From contig NC_007954.1 of NCBI RefSeq assembly GCF_000013765.1, positions 2,046,001-2,110,000 on the forward strand: 64,000 nucleotides of DNA, in the 5' to 3' direction. This document shows, piece after piece, positions 42,965-51,273 of the stretch. A model generated the notes under the pieces. That model searched no databases. It had not been told where the DNA came from and was given only the letters and a program-made list of their open reading frames with translations. The position numbers and the translations under genes were made by a program. Positions within the stretch are counted from its first letter, which is position 1. The number at the start of each line of letters is the position of its first letter. The DNA comes from Shewanella denitrificans OS217 (GTDB lineage: Bacteria > Pseudomonadota > Gammaproteobacteria > Enterobacterales > Shewanellaceae).

Positions 42965-43339
42965 TTAAAAGGGCAGAGACATCACTAAGGTTGCCATATC
43001 CGGTTGCCATTCAAACTCAGACAAGGCAATTTTGCCAGAGTTCACCGCTACACCTTCAATGCGCAAACACTCTGTTTGATGTTGGAACATTTGGCTAAAT
43101 TTGTCGAATGAAATCTTTCCTTGGCTATTGATTACCCTGTGCCAAGGTAAACTTAACGTTTCAGGTGCCTCCTTTAAGGCGCGAGAGACGTAACGCGCGC
43201 GCCCTGGTAATCCTGCTAAGTCGGCAATTTTTCCATAGCAGGCGACTTTTCCTTCAGGGATCAACGCCACCACAAACCAGATCTTTTGCTTTGCTGTGAG
43301 GCTATGGGGTTGCGAACTTGGGTATAGAGACTGAGTCAT
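42965..43339 (-). CDS. alkyltransferase-like protein (ATL, MGMT-fold)
   Basis: Small DNA-binding relative of O6-alkylguanine-DNA alkyltransferase (124 aa, no N-terminal domain). The methyl-acceptor motif PCHRV is PWHRV (LPWHRVINSQGKISF), so it cannot remove alkyl groups. ATL proteins (such as E. coli YbaZ) flip O6-alkylguanine and recruit nucleotide excision repair. Helix-turn-helix region with the arginine finger is GLPGRARYVSRAL. Probably in an operon with the downstream DUF3108 gene. Confidence 0.92.
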   Translation of the reverse strand: MTQSLYPSSQPHSLTAKQKIWFVVALIPEGKVACYGKIADLAGLPGRARYVSRALKEAPETLSLPWHRVINSQGKISFDKFSQMFQHQTECLRIEGVAVNSGKIALSEFEWQPDMATLVMSLPF

Positions 43340-43423
43340 GAAAACCTGAATATAGAAGCTATGCTCAAAAGATGCTTATTTGAAAACCCTAAAGTAAGCA
43401 GTTTGCGGACAGTTGTAAAGTGA

Positions 43424-43444
43424 AGGCTGGGAATAGGCCAGCCT
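43424..43444. terminator. intergenic hairpin
   Basis: AGGCTGG/CCAGCCT stem with a 7-nt loop between the hemolysin-III-like gene and the ATL gene, both on the minus strand. No U-run, so termination is uncertain. Confidence 0.4.
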
Positions 43445-43478
43445 GAGACAAAGGTTTATATGAGTGGTTTTATATAAG

Positions 43479-44186
43479 TTAAATTGCCGTTAGGTAAATA
43501 CACAGGAAATGGGCCAAGGCGCCGCCGAGGACGAATAAGTGCCAGATTGCATGATTATAAGGGATGCGTTTCGTCACATAAAAAATAACCCCTAGGCTAT
43601 AGAGTATGCCGCCGCCCAATAACAGCTTAAATCCCAATGGTGACATCGCACTGACTAAATCATCCATGACGGTGACACACATCCAACCCATGACTAGATA
43701 TAAGATGACGCTAAAGGCCTTAAAGCGGCCAATGAACAGGGTTTTGAAAATAATGCCGCCTAATGCTATTAACCAAATAACGAGCAATACACTACCGGCT
43801 TTACTGGTATTTAATGTCAATAACATTAACGGAGTGTAAGTACCCGCAATCAAAGTATAAATAGCGCAATGATCCGCAATTTTTAACCGCTTGCGCCACA
43901 GTTCACTGCGGCTAGCATGGTACAGGGTCGATGCTAGAAACAAGAGCACTATGCTAGTGCCATACACGCCTAAACCAAACAAGTTAATATTGCCCACTTG
44001 CTGCTGATAGCCTTTAAGCAGCATAAAGTAGAGTGCAATTAGTCCCAAAAATACGCCAAGAGCATGGGTGTAGACATTCGCCGCCTCTTCCTTACGGCAA
44101 TAATCAAACATTTTACTTGGTTGCGTAAATTCGATTTCAGTATGGCATTTGGGACTGGAGTTAGTTTCGGATAACTCTATAGACAT
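43479..44186 (-). CDS. hemolysin III/TrhA family membrane protein
   Basis: Seven-helix integral membrane protein of the hemolysin III/PAQR superfamily (235 aa). Signatures EEAANVYTHALGVFLGLIAL (residues about 33-52), STLYHASRSELWRKRLKIADHCAIYTLIAGTYTPLMLL and the last-helix NHAIWHLFVLGGALAHFLCIY carry the Glu/His/Asp residues thought to bind zinc. Bacterial TrhA proteins affect membrane lipid homeostasis; haemolysis is not implied. Monocistronic. Confidence 0.9.
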   Translation of the reverse strand: MSIELSETNSSPKCHTEIEFTQPSKMFDYCRKEEAANVYTHALGVFLGLIALYFMLLKGYQQQVGNINLFGLGVYGTSIVLLFLASTLYHASRSELWRKRLKIADHCAIYTLIAGTYTPLMLLTLNTSKAGSVLLVIWLIALGGIIFKTLFIGRFKAFSVILYLVMGWMCVTVMDDLVSAMSPLGFKLLLGGGILYSLGVIFYVTKRIPYNHAIWHLFVLGGALAHFLCIYLTAI

Positions 44187-44574
44187 GATAATGACTTGTT
44201 AGACTTGAGTGATTGGAGTCTACCAGCTCTATATCGAGAAGACTATCAATTTAGCGTACGCGTGTAAGCTGAATTGATTGGCGCTACTAACCGACATTAT
44301 TCAATATCTTATACTGTTTTTATTTAATGATTTAGGTTTAACATTGTTAGAAATTGAACTTTTTCCGTTTTGACATTTCAAAGTTAATCAATAATATAAG
44401 TTTAATCTTCAAGGTGAGTTTTCCTTGTAGAACATAGCTATAAATTGCTTCAAGGTACATCTTGAAAGGTCATTAGAACATAATAAGTGTCATTCGATAG
44501 GGAAGTGGGTATAAATGAAATGTAATTTTTCGATGTCAAGGAACAAGGCATCTCTTAGGGGAAGGTATTAACCG
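44187..44574. other. AT-rich intergenic region
   Basis: No ORF with a ribosome site. CTTCAAGGT occurs twice (near 44407 and 44449), the second forming a weak stem with CTTGAAA. Presumably holds divergent promoters for the hemolysin-III-like gene and the TonB-shaped gene. Confidence 0.5.
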
Positions 44575-45486
44575 ATGTTACAGCCCCTAGATCCACATGA
44601 CAGGTATATCAATGTAAGAGAACAGCCTTTTAATGTAAGAGTTGTTTTGATGCTCTCTAACCATGGTATTACTGTGCTGATAGCCGTGTTAATACATCTT
44701 AGTGTGTTTTTTATATTGCTGATGAGTTGGCAGCAAGATCCTAAAAATATCCTTTCACAACTTGCTGTAGTCAACAACGCACAACCTGCAATGAAGCTAA
44801 ATGCCTACTTTATCAGTGAACGTAAACTCAATGCCCAAATGTCTAAAGAAAAAAAACAAGCCACCCCAGAGCAAGAGCCAATGGCTGTAATTATAAAGAC
44901 GACACAACAGACGCTAACTGAGACCCTTGATGACGGTAACTTAAAGAATCAGCCAAAAAAAACATCAGAGCCAAAAAAACAATCAACACCCAAGCTTATT
45001 CAACAACCCAAACAGCAATACCAAAAAGCGAATAAAATAATATCATCACAGCTTGGCAGTAGTGAAAATATTAAAACAAGTGCTAAAAATAACAGTCCAA
45101 AAGTGTCAGCTAGTCAGTTACTAGAGGCAACACAGCGCTATTTACATGGGCAAGCAGATAAAAATTTTGAAGCTATGAGTCAGTCTCGCGTAAGGGAAGC
45201 CTCACATTATGGTGCCAGTCTAAGTGAAATGACCCCAGAAATGCCGCGCTATCAAGTTAAAATTATCGAAGATAAAACTCAGCCAACGACCTCAAATCAC
45301 AGATTAGATCCAAATCGAAGAGTCAAAATTGGTGACACTTGCTATAAAGTGGTTAACCTCAGCACCCAAATAAATCCTCATGGTGAAGGGCTTGGCTTTG
45401 CAGAGCCTTGCGATCCTGTATCTGCTACAAAACGATCATTAGATGCTGCGATCAGCAATCGACTCTCTAAAATGAAGCTTAAATAA
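44575..45486 (+). CDS. unrecognised TonB-shaped membrane-anchored protein
   Basis: I do not recognise this 303-aa protein. It has a short cytoplasmic start (1-28), one membrane helix (about 29-51, NHGITVLIAVLIHLSVFFILLM), then a long Lys/Gln/Pro/Ser-rich region (about 75-165, with repeated PKK and PKQ) that should span the periplasm in an extended form, and a small C-terminal domain (about 165-303) with cysteines near GDTCYKVVNL and AEPCDP that may form a disulfide. This is the layout of TonB/TolA/DedD-type proteins, but no TonB C-terminal signature is present. Composition is AT-rich relative to neighbours. No operon partner. Confidence 0.7.
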   Translation: MLQPLDPHDRYINVREQPFNVRVVLMLSNHGITVLIAVLIHLSVFFILLMSWQQDPKNILSQLAVVNNAQPAMKLNAYFISERKLNAQMSKEKKQATPEQEPMAVIIKTTQQTLTETLDDGNLKNQPKKTSEPKKQSTPKLIQQPKQQYQKANKIISSQLGSSENIKTSAKNNSPKVSASQLLEATQRYLHGQADKNFEAMSQSRVREASHYGASLSEMTPEMPRYQVKIIEDKTQPTTSNHRLDPNRRVKIGDTCYKVVNLSTQINPHGEGLGFAEPCDPVSATKRSLDAAISNRLSKMKLK

Positions 45487-45814
45487 AACTCGAATAAGAT
45501 CAGAGAGACACCTTCTTAGATAGTCACAAAGTAAAAAGTGGCAAAGGATTTTGATATTTTCAAACCAGCATCGAGTGATCCGTCTCATAATATCGTGGCC
45601 TTGTTAGACATCTTTAGCTGCTAAATTACGCTAAGTGAATAGGAATTCATATGAGGAATTTAGATTTTAATATTTTTCTGAGTTAGCATTTTGTTGTTTA
45701 TTTAAATATTTACAGTTACTTATCGCATCAAATACTTTCACTTTAAACTCCAGCCTAAACTTTTATCATCATTTCTTGATATGACTTTGATTAGAATGTG
45801 CTGTTAATAAATGC
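45487..45814. other. AT-rich intergenic region before the thi promoter
   Basis: No gene or clear hairpin seen. The 11-codon frame at 45650 has only a weak ribosome site and I do not call it. Confidence 0.5.
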
Positions 45815-45844
45815 TTGAATTAACATGAATATACTGCCTATACT
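45815..45844 (+). promoter_or_regulatory. probable sigma-70 promoter of the thi operon
   Basis: TTGAAT (45815-45820) and TATACT (45839-45844), spaced 18 bp. The predicted start, near 45851, coincides with the first base of the TPP aptamer. Confidence 0.65.
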
Positions 45845-45851
45845 AAAAACC

Positions 45852-45937
45852 TCTTGTCGGAGTGCCATTTATGGCTGAGACCGTTTATTCGGGATCCGTT
45901 GAACCTGATCAGGCTAACACCTGCGAAGGAAACAAGC
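45852..45937 (+). ncRNA. TPP riboswitch (THI element)
   Basis: Thiamine pyrophosphate aptamer. Conserved blocks occur in order: GTCGGAGTGCC, GGCTGAGACC, GGATCCGTTGAACCTGATC, and CTAACACCTGCGAAGGAAAC. P1 is closed by CTTGT (45853-45857) with ACAAG (45932-45936). It lies about 295 nt before thiC. The 3' strand of P1 can pair instead with CTTGTT at 45946-45951, a possible switch element. Confidence 0.97.
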
Positions 45938-45994
45938 ATGATAATCTTGTTGTATATCAAGCTATTACTTATTATTTTAAGTGGCTTTGATTAA
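45938..45994 (+). CDS. 18-codon hydrophobic leader ORF attached to the TPP riboswitch
   Basis: ATG begins 2 nt after P1 of the aptamer and uses GAAGGA (45925-45930), part of the conserved aptamer core, as its ribosome site, 7 nt upstream. The peptide begins MIILLYIKLLLIIL and is almost wholly hydrophobic, ending at TAA. When TPP folds the aptamer, the ribosome site would be buried. It may set ribosome occupancy, and so Rho access, on the 240-nt leader before thiC. Conservation is unknown; it may be chance. Confidence 0.45.
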   Translation: MIILLYIKLLLIILSGFD

Positions 45995-46232
45995 GCTTTT
46001 TAACTGTGCACTTAGTGTGTGATTGCCATAGAACTAAAATTTTATGTCAAGACCTGCAACCTTGATGGTGTTGCTTAATGTTTTGGCAAAATTTGGCGAT
46101 TCACCCAAGTTAAAATAGCGGCATGATTATTTTAATAACTAATATCTTAAGTAACTGATATCTAAGTTATTCGCTCGTCCTCAACAATTTCTCCAGACAA
46201 GCAACACTTTTCATTTTTTAGTGAGGTTGCTT

Positions 46233-48293
46233 ATGTCATCGCGTCGTGAAACCCGTGCTAGTGCACAAACATTTATTGAAAATCTAAAACCTTTACAACA
46301 CCCCAATTCTGAGAAGGTATTCCTTAGCGGAAGCCGCCCAGATCTTAGGGTGGGCATGCGTCAAATTCATCAGACCGACACTCTGCACGCAAAAACCAAT
46401 GGTGAGACGCTGCGGGAGCAAAATCCGCCTATCATGGTTTATGATTGCGCTGGTGCATATTCTGATCCCAATGCCGATATTAATGTCCATGCAGGTCTTG
46501 AAAAATTTAGGCAGTCTTGGATTGAAGAGCGTCAAGATACTGAGCTGCTTAAGGGGGTGAGCTCACAATTTACCCAGCAGCGTTTAGCAGATGATGGTCT
46601 AGATCATTTGCGTTTTGATGCACTTGTCAAACCAAGACGAGCTAAAGCCGGACGATGCGTGACCCAAATGCATTATGCAAGACGGGGGATCATTACCCCT
46701 GAGATGGAATATATTGCCATACGTGAAAACATGGCCCGTGAACATGTCCCAGAAGGGGTGTTAACCCAAAAATCTGCTGGTGAATCCTTTGGTGCTTGCA
46801 TAGGAGAGCCCATCACGGCTGAATTTGTGCGCTCCGAAGTGGCTCGGGGCCGCGCTATTATCCCGCTAAACATCAATCACCCAGAAGCTGAACCTATGAT
46901 CATAGGTCGCAATTTCTTAGTTAAGGTGAATGCCAATATCGGTAATTCTGCAGTGACTTCCTCCATCGAAGAAGAAGTGGAGAAGCTAGTTTGGTCTACC
47001 CGCTGGGGCGCAGATACTGTGATGGACTTGTCCACCGGGCGCTATATTCATGAAACCCGTGAATGGATCATTCGTAATTCTCCTGTACCCATAGGTACTG
47101 TGCCCATCTACCAAGCGTTAGAAAAAGTAAATGGGGTCGCCGAAGATCTTAACTGGGAAGTGTTTCGCGATACCCTAATTGAACAGGCCGAGCAAGGAGT
47201 GGATTACTTCACTATCCATGCTGGTGTGTTACTCAGGTACGTCCCCATGACAGCAAAACGCTTAACGGGCATAGTGTCTCGGGGCGGTTCTATCATGGCA
47301 AAATGGTGTCTGAGCCATCATAAAGAAAGCTTTTTATATGAGCACTTTAGAGAAATCTGTGAACTGTGCGCCGCCTATGATGTGTCGCTGTCCCTTGGTG
47401 ATGGTATGCGCCCAGGCTGCATAGCTGACGCTAACGATGAAGCCCAATTTGCAGAACTTGAAACCTTAGGTGAGTTAGTGAAAATTGCCTGGGAATACGA
47501 TGTGCAAACCATTATCGAAGGCCCAGGTCATGTGCCTATGCACTTGATTAAAGTGAACATGGAAAAGCAGCTTGAGCACTGTGATGAAGCGCCGTTTTAT
47601 ACCTTGGGCCCGCAAACCACAGATATTGCACCTGGGTATGATCATTTCACCTCAGGCATAGGTGCCGCTCAAATGGCTTGGTATGGCTGCGCCATGCTGT
47701 GCTATGTCACCCCAAAGGAGCATTTGGGGCTGCCCAATAAAGAAGATGTTAAACAAGGGCTTATCGCATACAAAATTGCTGCTCACGCCGCTGACATTGC
47801 CAAAGGCCACCCGGGGGCGCAAGTGCGTGACAATGCTTTGTCGAAAGCTAGGTTTGAGTTCCGCTGGGAGGATCAATACAACCTAGGGTTAGATCCAGAT
47901 ACTGCTCGTGCGTACCACGATGAATCTTTACCCCAAGAATCCGCTAAGGTGGCGCACTTTTGCTCTATGTGTGGGCCTAAGTTTTGCTCGATGAAAATCA
48001 CCCAAGAAGTCAGAGAATACGCCGCCGATCAAGAAGCGAAAGCGCTGTTAGCACAAGCACCGTTAGCACAAGCTAATATTCAGGATGTTGAACTTATTAG
48101 TCCTGATGAGTATAAGGCGCGCCAAGCCACAGAAGCAGATCTTGCTAAGGCAATGGCACAAAAGTCGGCTGAGTTTAAATCCCAAGGCTCAGCCCTGTAT
48201 CACAGCATTGACAGCAGCGGAATTAACGACAACAAAAATGATCAACAAGATGCAAGTGTTGTCCGAGTCCCAAGCCTCGAAATTGAGGGCTAA
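46233..48293 (+). CDS. thiC: phosphomethylpyrimidine synthase ThiC
   Basis: Radical-SAM enzyme that rearranges the purine intermediate AIR into HMP-phosphate (686 aa). N-terminal ThiC-associated domain, central TIM barrel (about residues 190-560; motifs MDLSTGRYIHETREWI and IEGPGHVPMH), and the C-terminal 4Fe-4S site CSMCGPKFCSM. Start set at ATG 46233, with AGG 6 nt upstream; the frame extends to GTG 46221. A low-conservation tail of some 70 residues follows the cluster motif. First gene of the thi operon, controlled by the TPP riboswitch. Confidence 0.98.
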   Translation: MSSRRETRASAQTFIENLKPLQHPNSEKVFLSGSRPDLRVGMRQIHQTDTLHAKTNGETLREQNPPIMVYDCAGAYSDPNADINVHAGLEKFRQSWIEERQDTELLKGVSSQFTQQRLADDGLDHLRFDALVKPRRAKAGRCVTQMHYARRGIITPEMEYIAIRENMAREHVPEGVLTQKSAGESFGACIGEPITAEFVRSEVARGRAIIPLNINHPEAEPMIIGRNFLVKVNANIGNSAVTSSIEEEVEKLVWSTRWGADTVMDLSTGRYIHETREWIIRNSPVPIGTVPIYQALEKVNGVAEDLNWEVFRDTLIEQAEQGVDYFTIHAGVLLRYVPMTAKRLTGIVSRGGSIMAKWCLSHHKESFLYEHFREICELCAAYDVSLSLGDGMRPGCIADANDEAQFAELETLGELVKIAWEYDVQTIIEGPGHVPMHLIKVNMEKQLEHCDEAPFYTLGPQTTDIAPGYDHFTSGIGAAQMAWYGCAMLCYVTPKEHLGLPNKEDVKQGLIAYKIAAHAADIAKGHPGAQVRDNALSKARFEFRWEDQYNLGLDPDTARAYHDESLPQESAKVAHFCSMCGPKFCSMKITQEVREYAADQEAKALLAQAPLAQANIQDVELISPDEYKARQATEADLAKAMAQKSAEFKSQGSALYHSIDSSGINDNKNDQQDASVVRVPSLEIEG

Positions 48294-48295
48294 AA

Positions 48296-50137
48296 ATGAA
48301 TACACCTCCAACAATTGTCTGGACCATAGCGGGCTCCGATAGCGGCGGTGGGGCGGGAATACAGGCTGATTTGGCAACGGCGCAGGACTTGGGGTGTCAC
48401 TGCGCTACCGTTATCACCACAGTGACGGCACAAAACTCTGTCTGCGTGAGTTTGGTTGAAGGCGTATCAGCTGCCATGTTGTTAGCTCAACTTAATAGTC
48501 TCGCCCGTGATTTACCGCCGGCAGCGATTAAAATTGGTTTATTGGCATCACAGCAGCAAGTCGATGTGGTCGCTAACTGGTTGAAGCGTTTGACTCAGCA
48601 ACGCCGGTCTAAGGGTCAACTTGCGGTGATTTTAGATCCCGTGATGGTCGCCAGCAGTGGCGATAGGCTTAACCTAAATCCAAGTATAAGTCCTTCTATA
48701 AGCTCTGGTATGAGCTCTAGTATGAGTTCAGGTACTGGCTCTGGTTTTAACTCAGGTTCAGGCTTAGATTTTAGCGCCTTTATTGGGGTCGTTAGTTTAA
48801 TCACTCCCAATCAACAGGAACTGCAGTATCTAGTGTCAGGCCTGCAACTCAGCAAGACTGATAATAGCCATAATCGTCACAGTCAAGGGATCGGCACTTC
48901 AATCGAGAGTCAGGCAGATTTTATTGCTAAAACAGAAATGCTGGCTAACGCCTTTGGCTGTCATGTCTTAGCTAAAGGCGGGGATGGCAAGCACTGGCAA
49001 GGCGATGCAGCCATAGATTGTTATGTGTGTCATCACGTTGAAGGCGCGAGCCTTCATCATGATAACGCCACTTATTTACTATCAAGCTGCAGAGTGAATA
49101 CGGGCAACAATCACGGCACGGGTTGCACACTATCAATGGCCATCGCAAGTTTTATGGCACAGGACTTTGTACTCCATGATGCCATAGTGCTCGCTAAAGC
49201 CTATGTGACTCAAGGTTTGATCGAAAGCTATCAGCCAGGTTCAGGCCCTGGCACACTGGCAAGAACAGGCTGGCCTGATGACTTGGCTTTATTTCCTCAG
49301 ATCTGGCCCGTGAATGACGCTGACATTAACGGTTCAATGAAGGCCAATTCTGACTCAATTGAACCTCCGCTGCCAAATTTAGGACAATGTATAAGCTTAC
49401 ATTCAAAGGGATTTAAGCCAATAGAAAAAGATCTTGGGATCTACCCTGTGGTCGATAGCTTAGCACTACTTAAGACTCTGCTTAAGGCCGGTTGCCGCAC
49501 CATTCAGCTCAGGCTCAAAATTGATAGCAAAGAAGCATTTGGGCTAAAAAAGCAGCAGTTAGAACAGAAAATTATCGATGCCATCGAGCTTGGACGAACC
49601 TTTAATGCGCAGGTGTTTATTAATGATCACTGGCAGTTGGCACTGAGGCACAAAGCTTTTGGGCTGCACTTAGGGCAAGAAGACTTGTTCGAGGTGGACC
49701 TTAAGGCAATCAAAGCTGCAGGCATGGCCCTTGGGCTATCGAGTCACAGTTATTTTGAAATCCTGCTTTCCCACCAACTTAGGCCTTCATATATCGCCCT
49801 TGGGCATATTTTTCCTACACCTACCAAAACCATGGCATCTAAACCTCAGGGACTTAAGAAGCTTAAGCATTATGCAAAGCTATTAAATAAGCATTACCCC
49901 ACAGTGGCCATTGGCGGTATAGATGAGACACGTCTAAAGGAGATAAAAGCCACTGGCGTGGCGAATGTCGCAGTAGTGCGGGCATTGACTAATGCAACAG
50001 ATCCTACGCTTGCTTTTGATAATCTAACTCGCCTCTGGAATGGCAATAAGGCCGAGCAATATAACGCTAAGCTTGAACTTGAGCATAAAAAGGGGCACAT
50101 GCAGGCTTCAGTGACTGAGGTGAGTTATGCACCCTAA
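48296..50137 (+). CDS. thiDE: bifunctional HMP-P kinase / thiamine-phosphate synthase (ThiD-ThiE fusion)
   Basis: N-terminal ThiD (about residues 1-320) phosphorylates HMP-P: IAGSDSGGGAGIQADLATAQ at the start, DPVMVASSGD, and the GTGCTLS anion hole. C-terminal ThiE (about 380-600) couples HMP-PP to thiazole phosphate: TIQLRLK, FINDHWQLALRHKAFGLHLGQEDL, SHSYFE, and the GHIFPTPTKTM phosphate loop. Order is like fused ThiDE proteins of other gamma-proteobacteria. Inside ThiD two segments look inserted: a Ser/Gly-rich stretch (about 127-157) and a Ser/His/Asn-rich stretch (about 181-205). Two bp after thiC; its end overlaps thiF by 11 bp. Confidence 0.95.
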   Translation: MNTPPTIVWTIAGSDSGGGAGIQADLATAQDLGCHCATVITTVTAQNSVCVSLVEGVSAAMLLAQLNSLARDLPPAAIKIGLLASQQQVDVVANWLKRLTQQRRSKGQLAVILDPVMVASSGDRLNLNPSISPSISSGMSSSMSSGTGSGFNSGSGLDFSAFIGVVSLITPNQQELQYLVSGLQLSKTDNSHNRHSQGIGTSIESQADFIAKTEMLANAFGCHVLAKGGDGKHWQGDAAIDCYVCHHVEGASLHHDNATYLLSSCRVNTGNNHGTGCTLSMAIASFMAQDFVLHDAIVLAKAYVTQGLIESYQPGSGPGTLARTGWPDDLALFPQIWPVNDADINGSMKANSDSIEPPLPNLGQCISLHSKGFKPIEKDLGIYPVVDSLALLKTLLKAGCRTIQLRLKIDSKEAFGLKKQQLEQKIIDAIELGRTFNAQVFINDHWQLALRHKAFGLHLGQEDLFEVDLKAIKAAGMALGLSSHSYFEILLSHQLRPSYIALGHIFPTPTKTMASKPQGLKKLKHYAKLLNKHYPTVAIGGIDETRLKEIKATGVANVAVVRALTNATDPTLAFDNLTRLWNGNKAEQYNAKLELEHKKGHMQASVTEVSYAP

Positions 50138-51035
50138 GAGTAAAACAGCGACTAGAGAGTTAACTGATCGTCAATTCATTCGTTATAGCAGACAAATCAT
50201 GCTGTCAGAGGTGGATGAGGCGGGGCAAATTAACTTGCTTAATGCCAAGGTGTTTGTTGTCGGTATGGGAGGACTAGGACAGCAATTAGTGCAGTTGTTG
50301 GCTGCAGCTGGCGTCGGTACTGTGCTATTTATGGATTTTGATAAGGTTGAGCTTTCCAATTTGCCGCGCCAGTTACTCTATGATGCTCATGACATTGGTA
50401 AGTATAAGGTTAACGCAGCACTGAGTAAGCTTGAAACTGCCTATCCTGATAGTCATTTTATTGCCGTTAATGATTATTTTGATGAGTGCTTTTTCAATAC
50501 GGGCCATGGGGGCAATAAGCTTGAAGTGTTATTGGGCGCAATGCCAGATCTTGTGTTTGATTGCACTGACAACTTCATCGCACGTCATAAGATCAATGAC
50601 CTGTGTGTTCATCATTCTTTAGTGCTGATAAGCGCCGCTGTAGCCAATTTTAATGGTCAACTTTTTTCCTATATCCCTAAACCCAACATCCCTAAAAAGA
50701 GTTCGTCGAACCCTAGCGTTAACAAGAGTGCCGCTAATTTCAGAGATACCGAGAACAGTGCTCCAGCTTGTTATCACTGCCTGTATCCAAGGGACACCCA
50801 AATAGAACAGTCTTGCAGTCACACAGGGGTGTTAGGTCCTGCTGTGGCAACGCTTGCCGCCATGCAGGCCATGATGGGGCTCAATGTCTTGCTTTCTAAT
50901 AGTCCTCAAGGCGGAGTATTGCATAAATTTGATGCCAAAAAGCTCAGTTGGAGCCGCTATGGTTTGAGCCAAGACCCTAGTTGTCCAGTTTGTGCCAGCC
51001 GCATTGACGATAACAGAGCAAGCCTTGCTGTTTAA
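50127..51035 (+). CDS. thiF: ThiS adenylyltransferase ThiF
   Basis: E1-like enzyme that adenylates the C-terminal Gly-Gly of ThiS so that sulfur can be loaded (302 aa; E. coli 251). Nucleotide site GMGGLGQQLVQLLAAAGVG (residues about 48-66), second glycine/arginine region FDKVELSNLPRQ, the reactive-site cysteine in SCSHTGVLGP, and zinc CxxC pairs CYHC and CPVC. A Lys/Asn/Ser/Pro-rich insertion (about 187-212) lies before the first zinc pair and explains the extra length. Overlaps thiDE and precedes thiS by about 30 bp. Confidence 0.95.
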   Translation: MHPKSKTATRELTDRQFIRYSRQIMLSEVDEAGQINLLNAKVFVVGMGGLGQQLVQLLAAAGVGTVLFMDFDKVELSNLPRQLLYDAHDIGKYKVNAALSKLETAYPDSHFIAVNDYFDECFFNTGHGGNKLEVLLGAMPDLVFDCTDNFIARHKINDLCVHHSLVLISAAVANFNGQLFSYIPKPNIPKKSSSNPSVNKSAANFRDTENSAPACYHCLYPRDTQIEQSCSHTGVLGPAVATLAAMQAMMGLNVLLSNSPQGGVLHKFDAKKLSWSRYGLSQDPSCPVCASRIDDNRASLAV

Positions 51036-51067
51036 AGAAACCAGTACATGACATGAATGAGAAAAAT

Positions 51068-51271
51068 ATGATTTCAATACAAGTTAATGGTGAATTTATT
51101 CAAGTGAATGAAAGCACCAGCCTGGCTCAATTAGTTAGCAGGCAAGCGCTTAATGCCAAAGGGATTGCCTTGGTGATCAATGCCGAAGTCGTGCCTCGCA
51201 GTCGCTGGCAACACACAGTGTGTCAGGATCAAGATAAAGTTGAGTTTTTTTCTGCTGTTGCAGGAGGTTAA
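51068..51271 (+). CDS. thiS: sulfur carrier protein ThiS
   Basis: Ubiquitin-like sulfur carrier; its C-terminal glycine receives thiocarboxylate sulfur for ThiG. Begins MISIQVNGEF and ends FFSAVAGG with the required Gly-Gly. The ATG at 51068 gives 67 aa, the usual length, and has GAG upstream; an in-frame ATG at 51053 would add five residues. The stop is 2 bp from thiG. Confidence 0.96.
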   Translation: MISIQVNGEFIQVNESTSLAQLVSRQALNAKGIALVINAEVVPRSRWQHTVCQDQDKVEFFSAVAGG

Positions 51272-51273
51272 CC

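Noticed and set aside
45650..45685. 11-codon ORF between the TonB-shaped gene and the thi promoter
   Set aside because: Very short, with only a weak ribosome site, and it lies upstream of the predicted thi transcription start.
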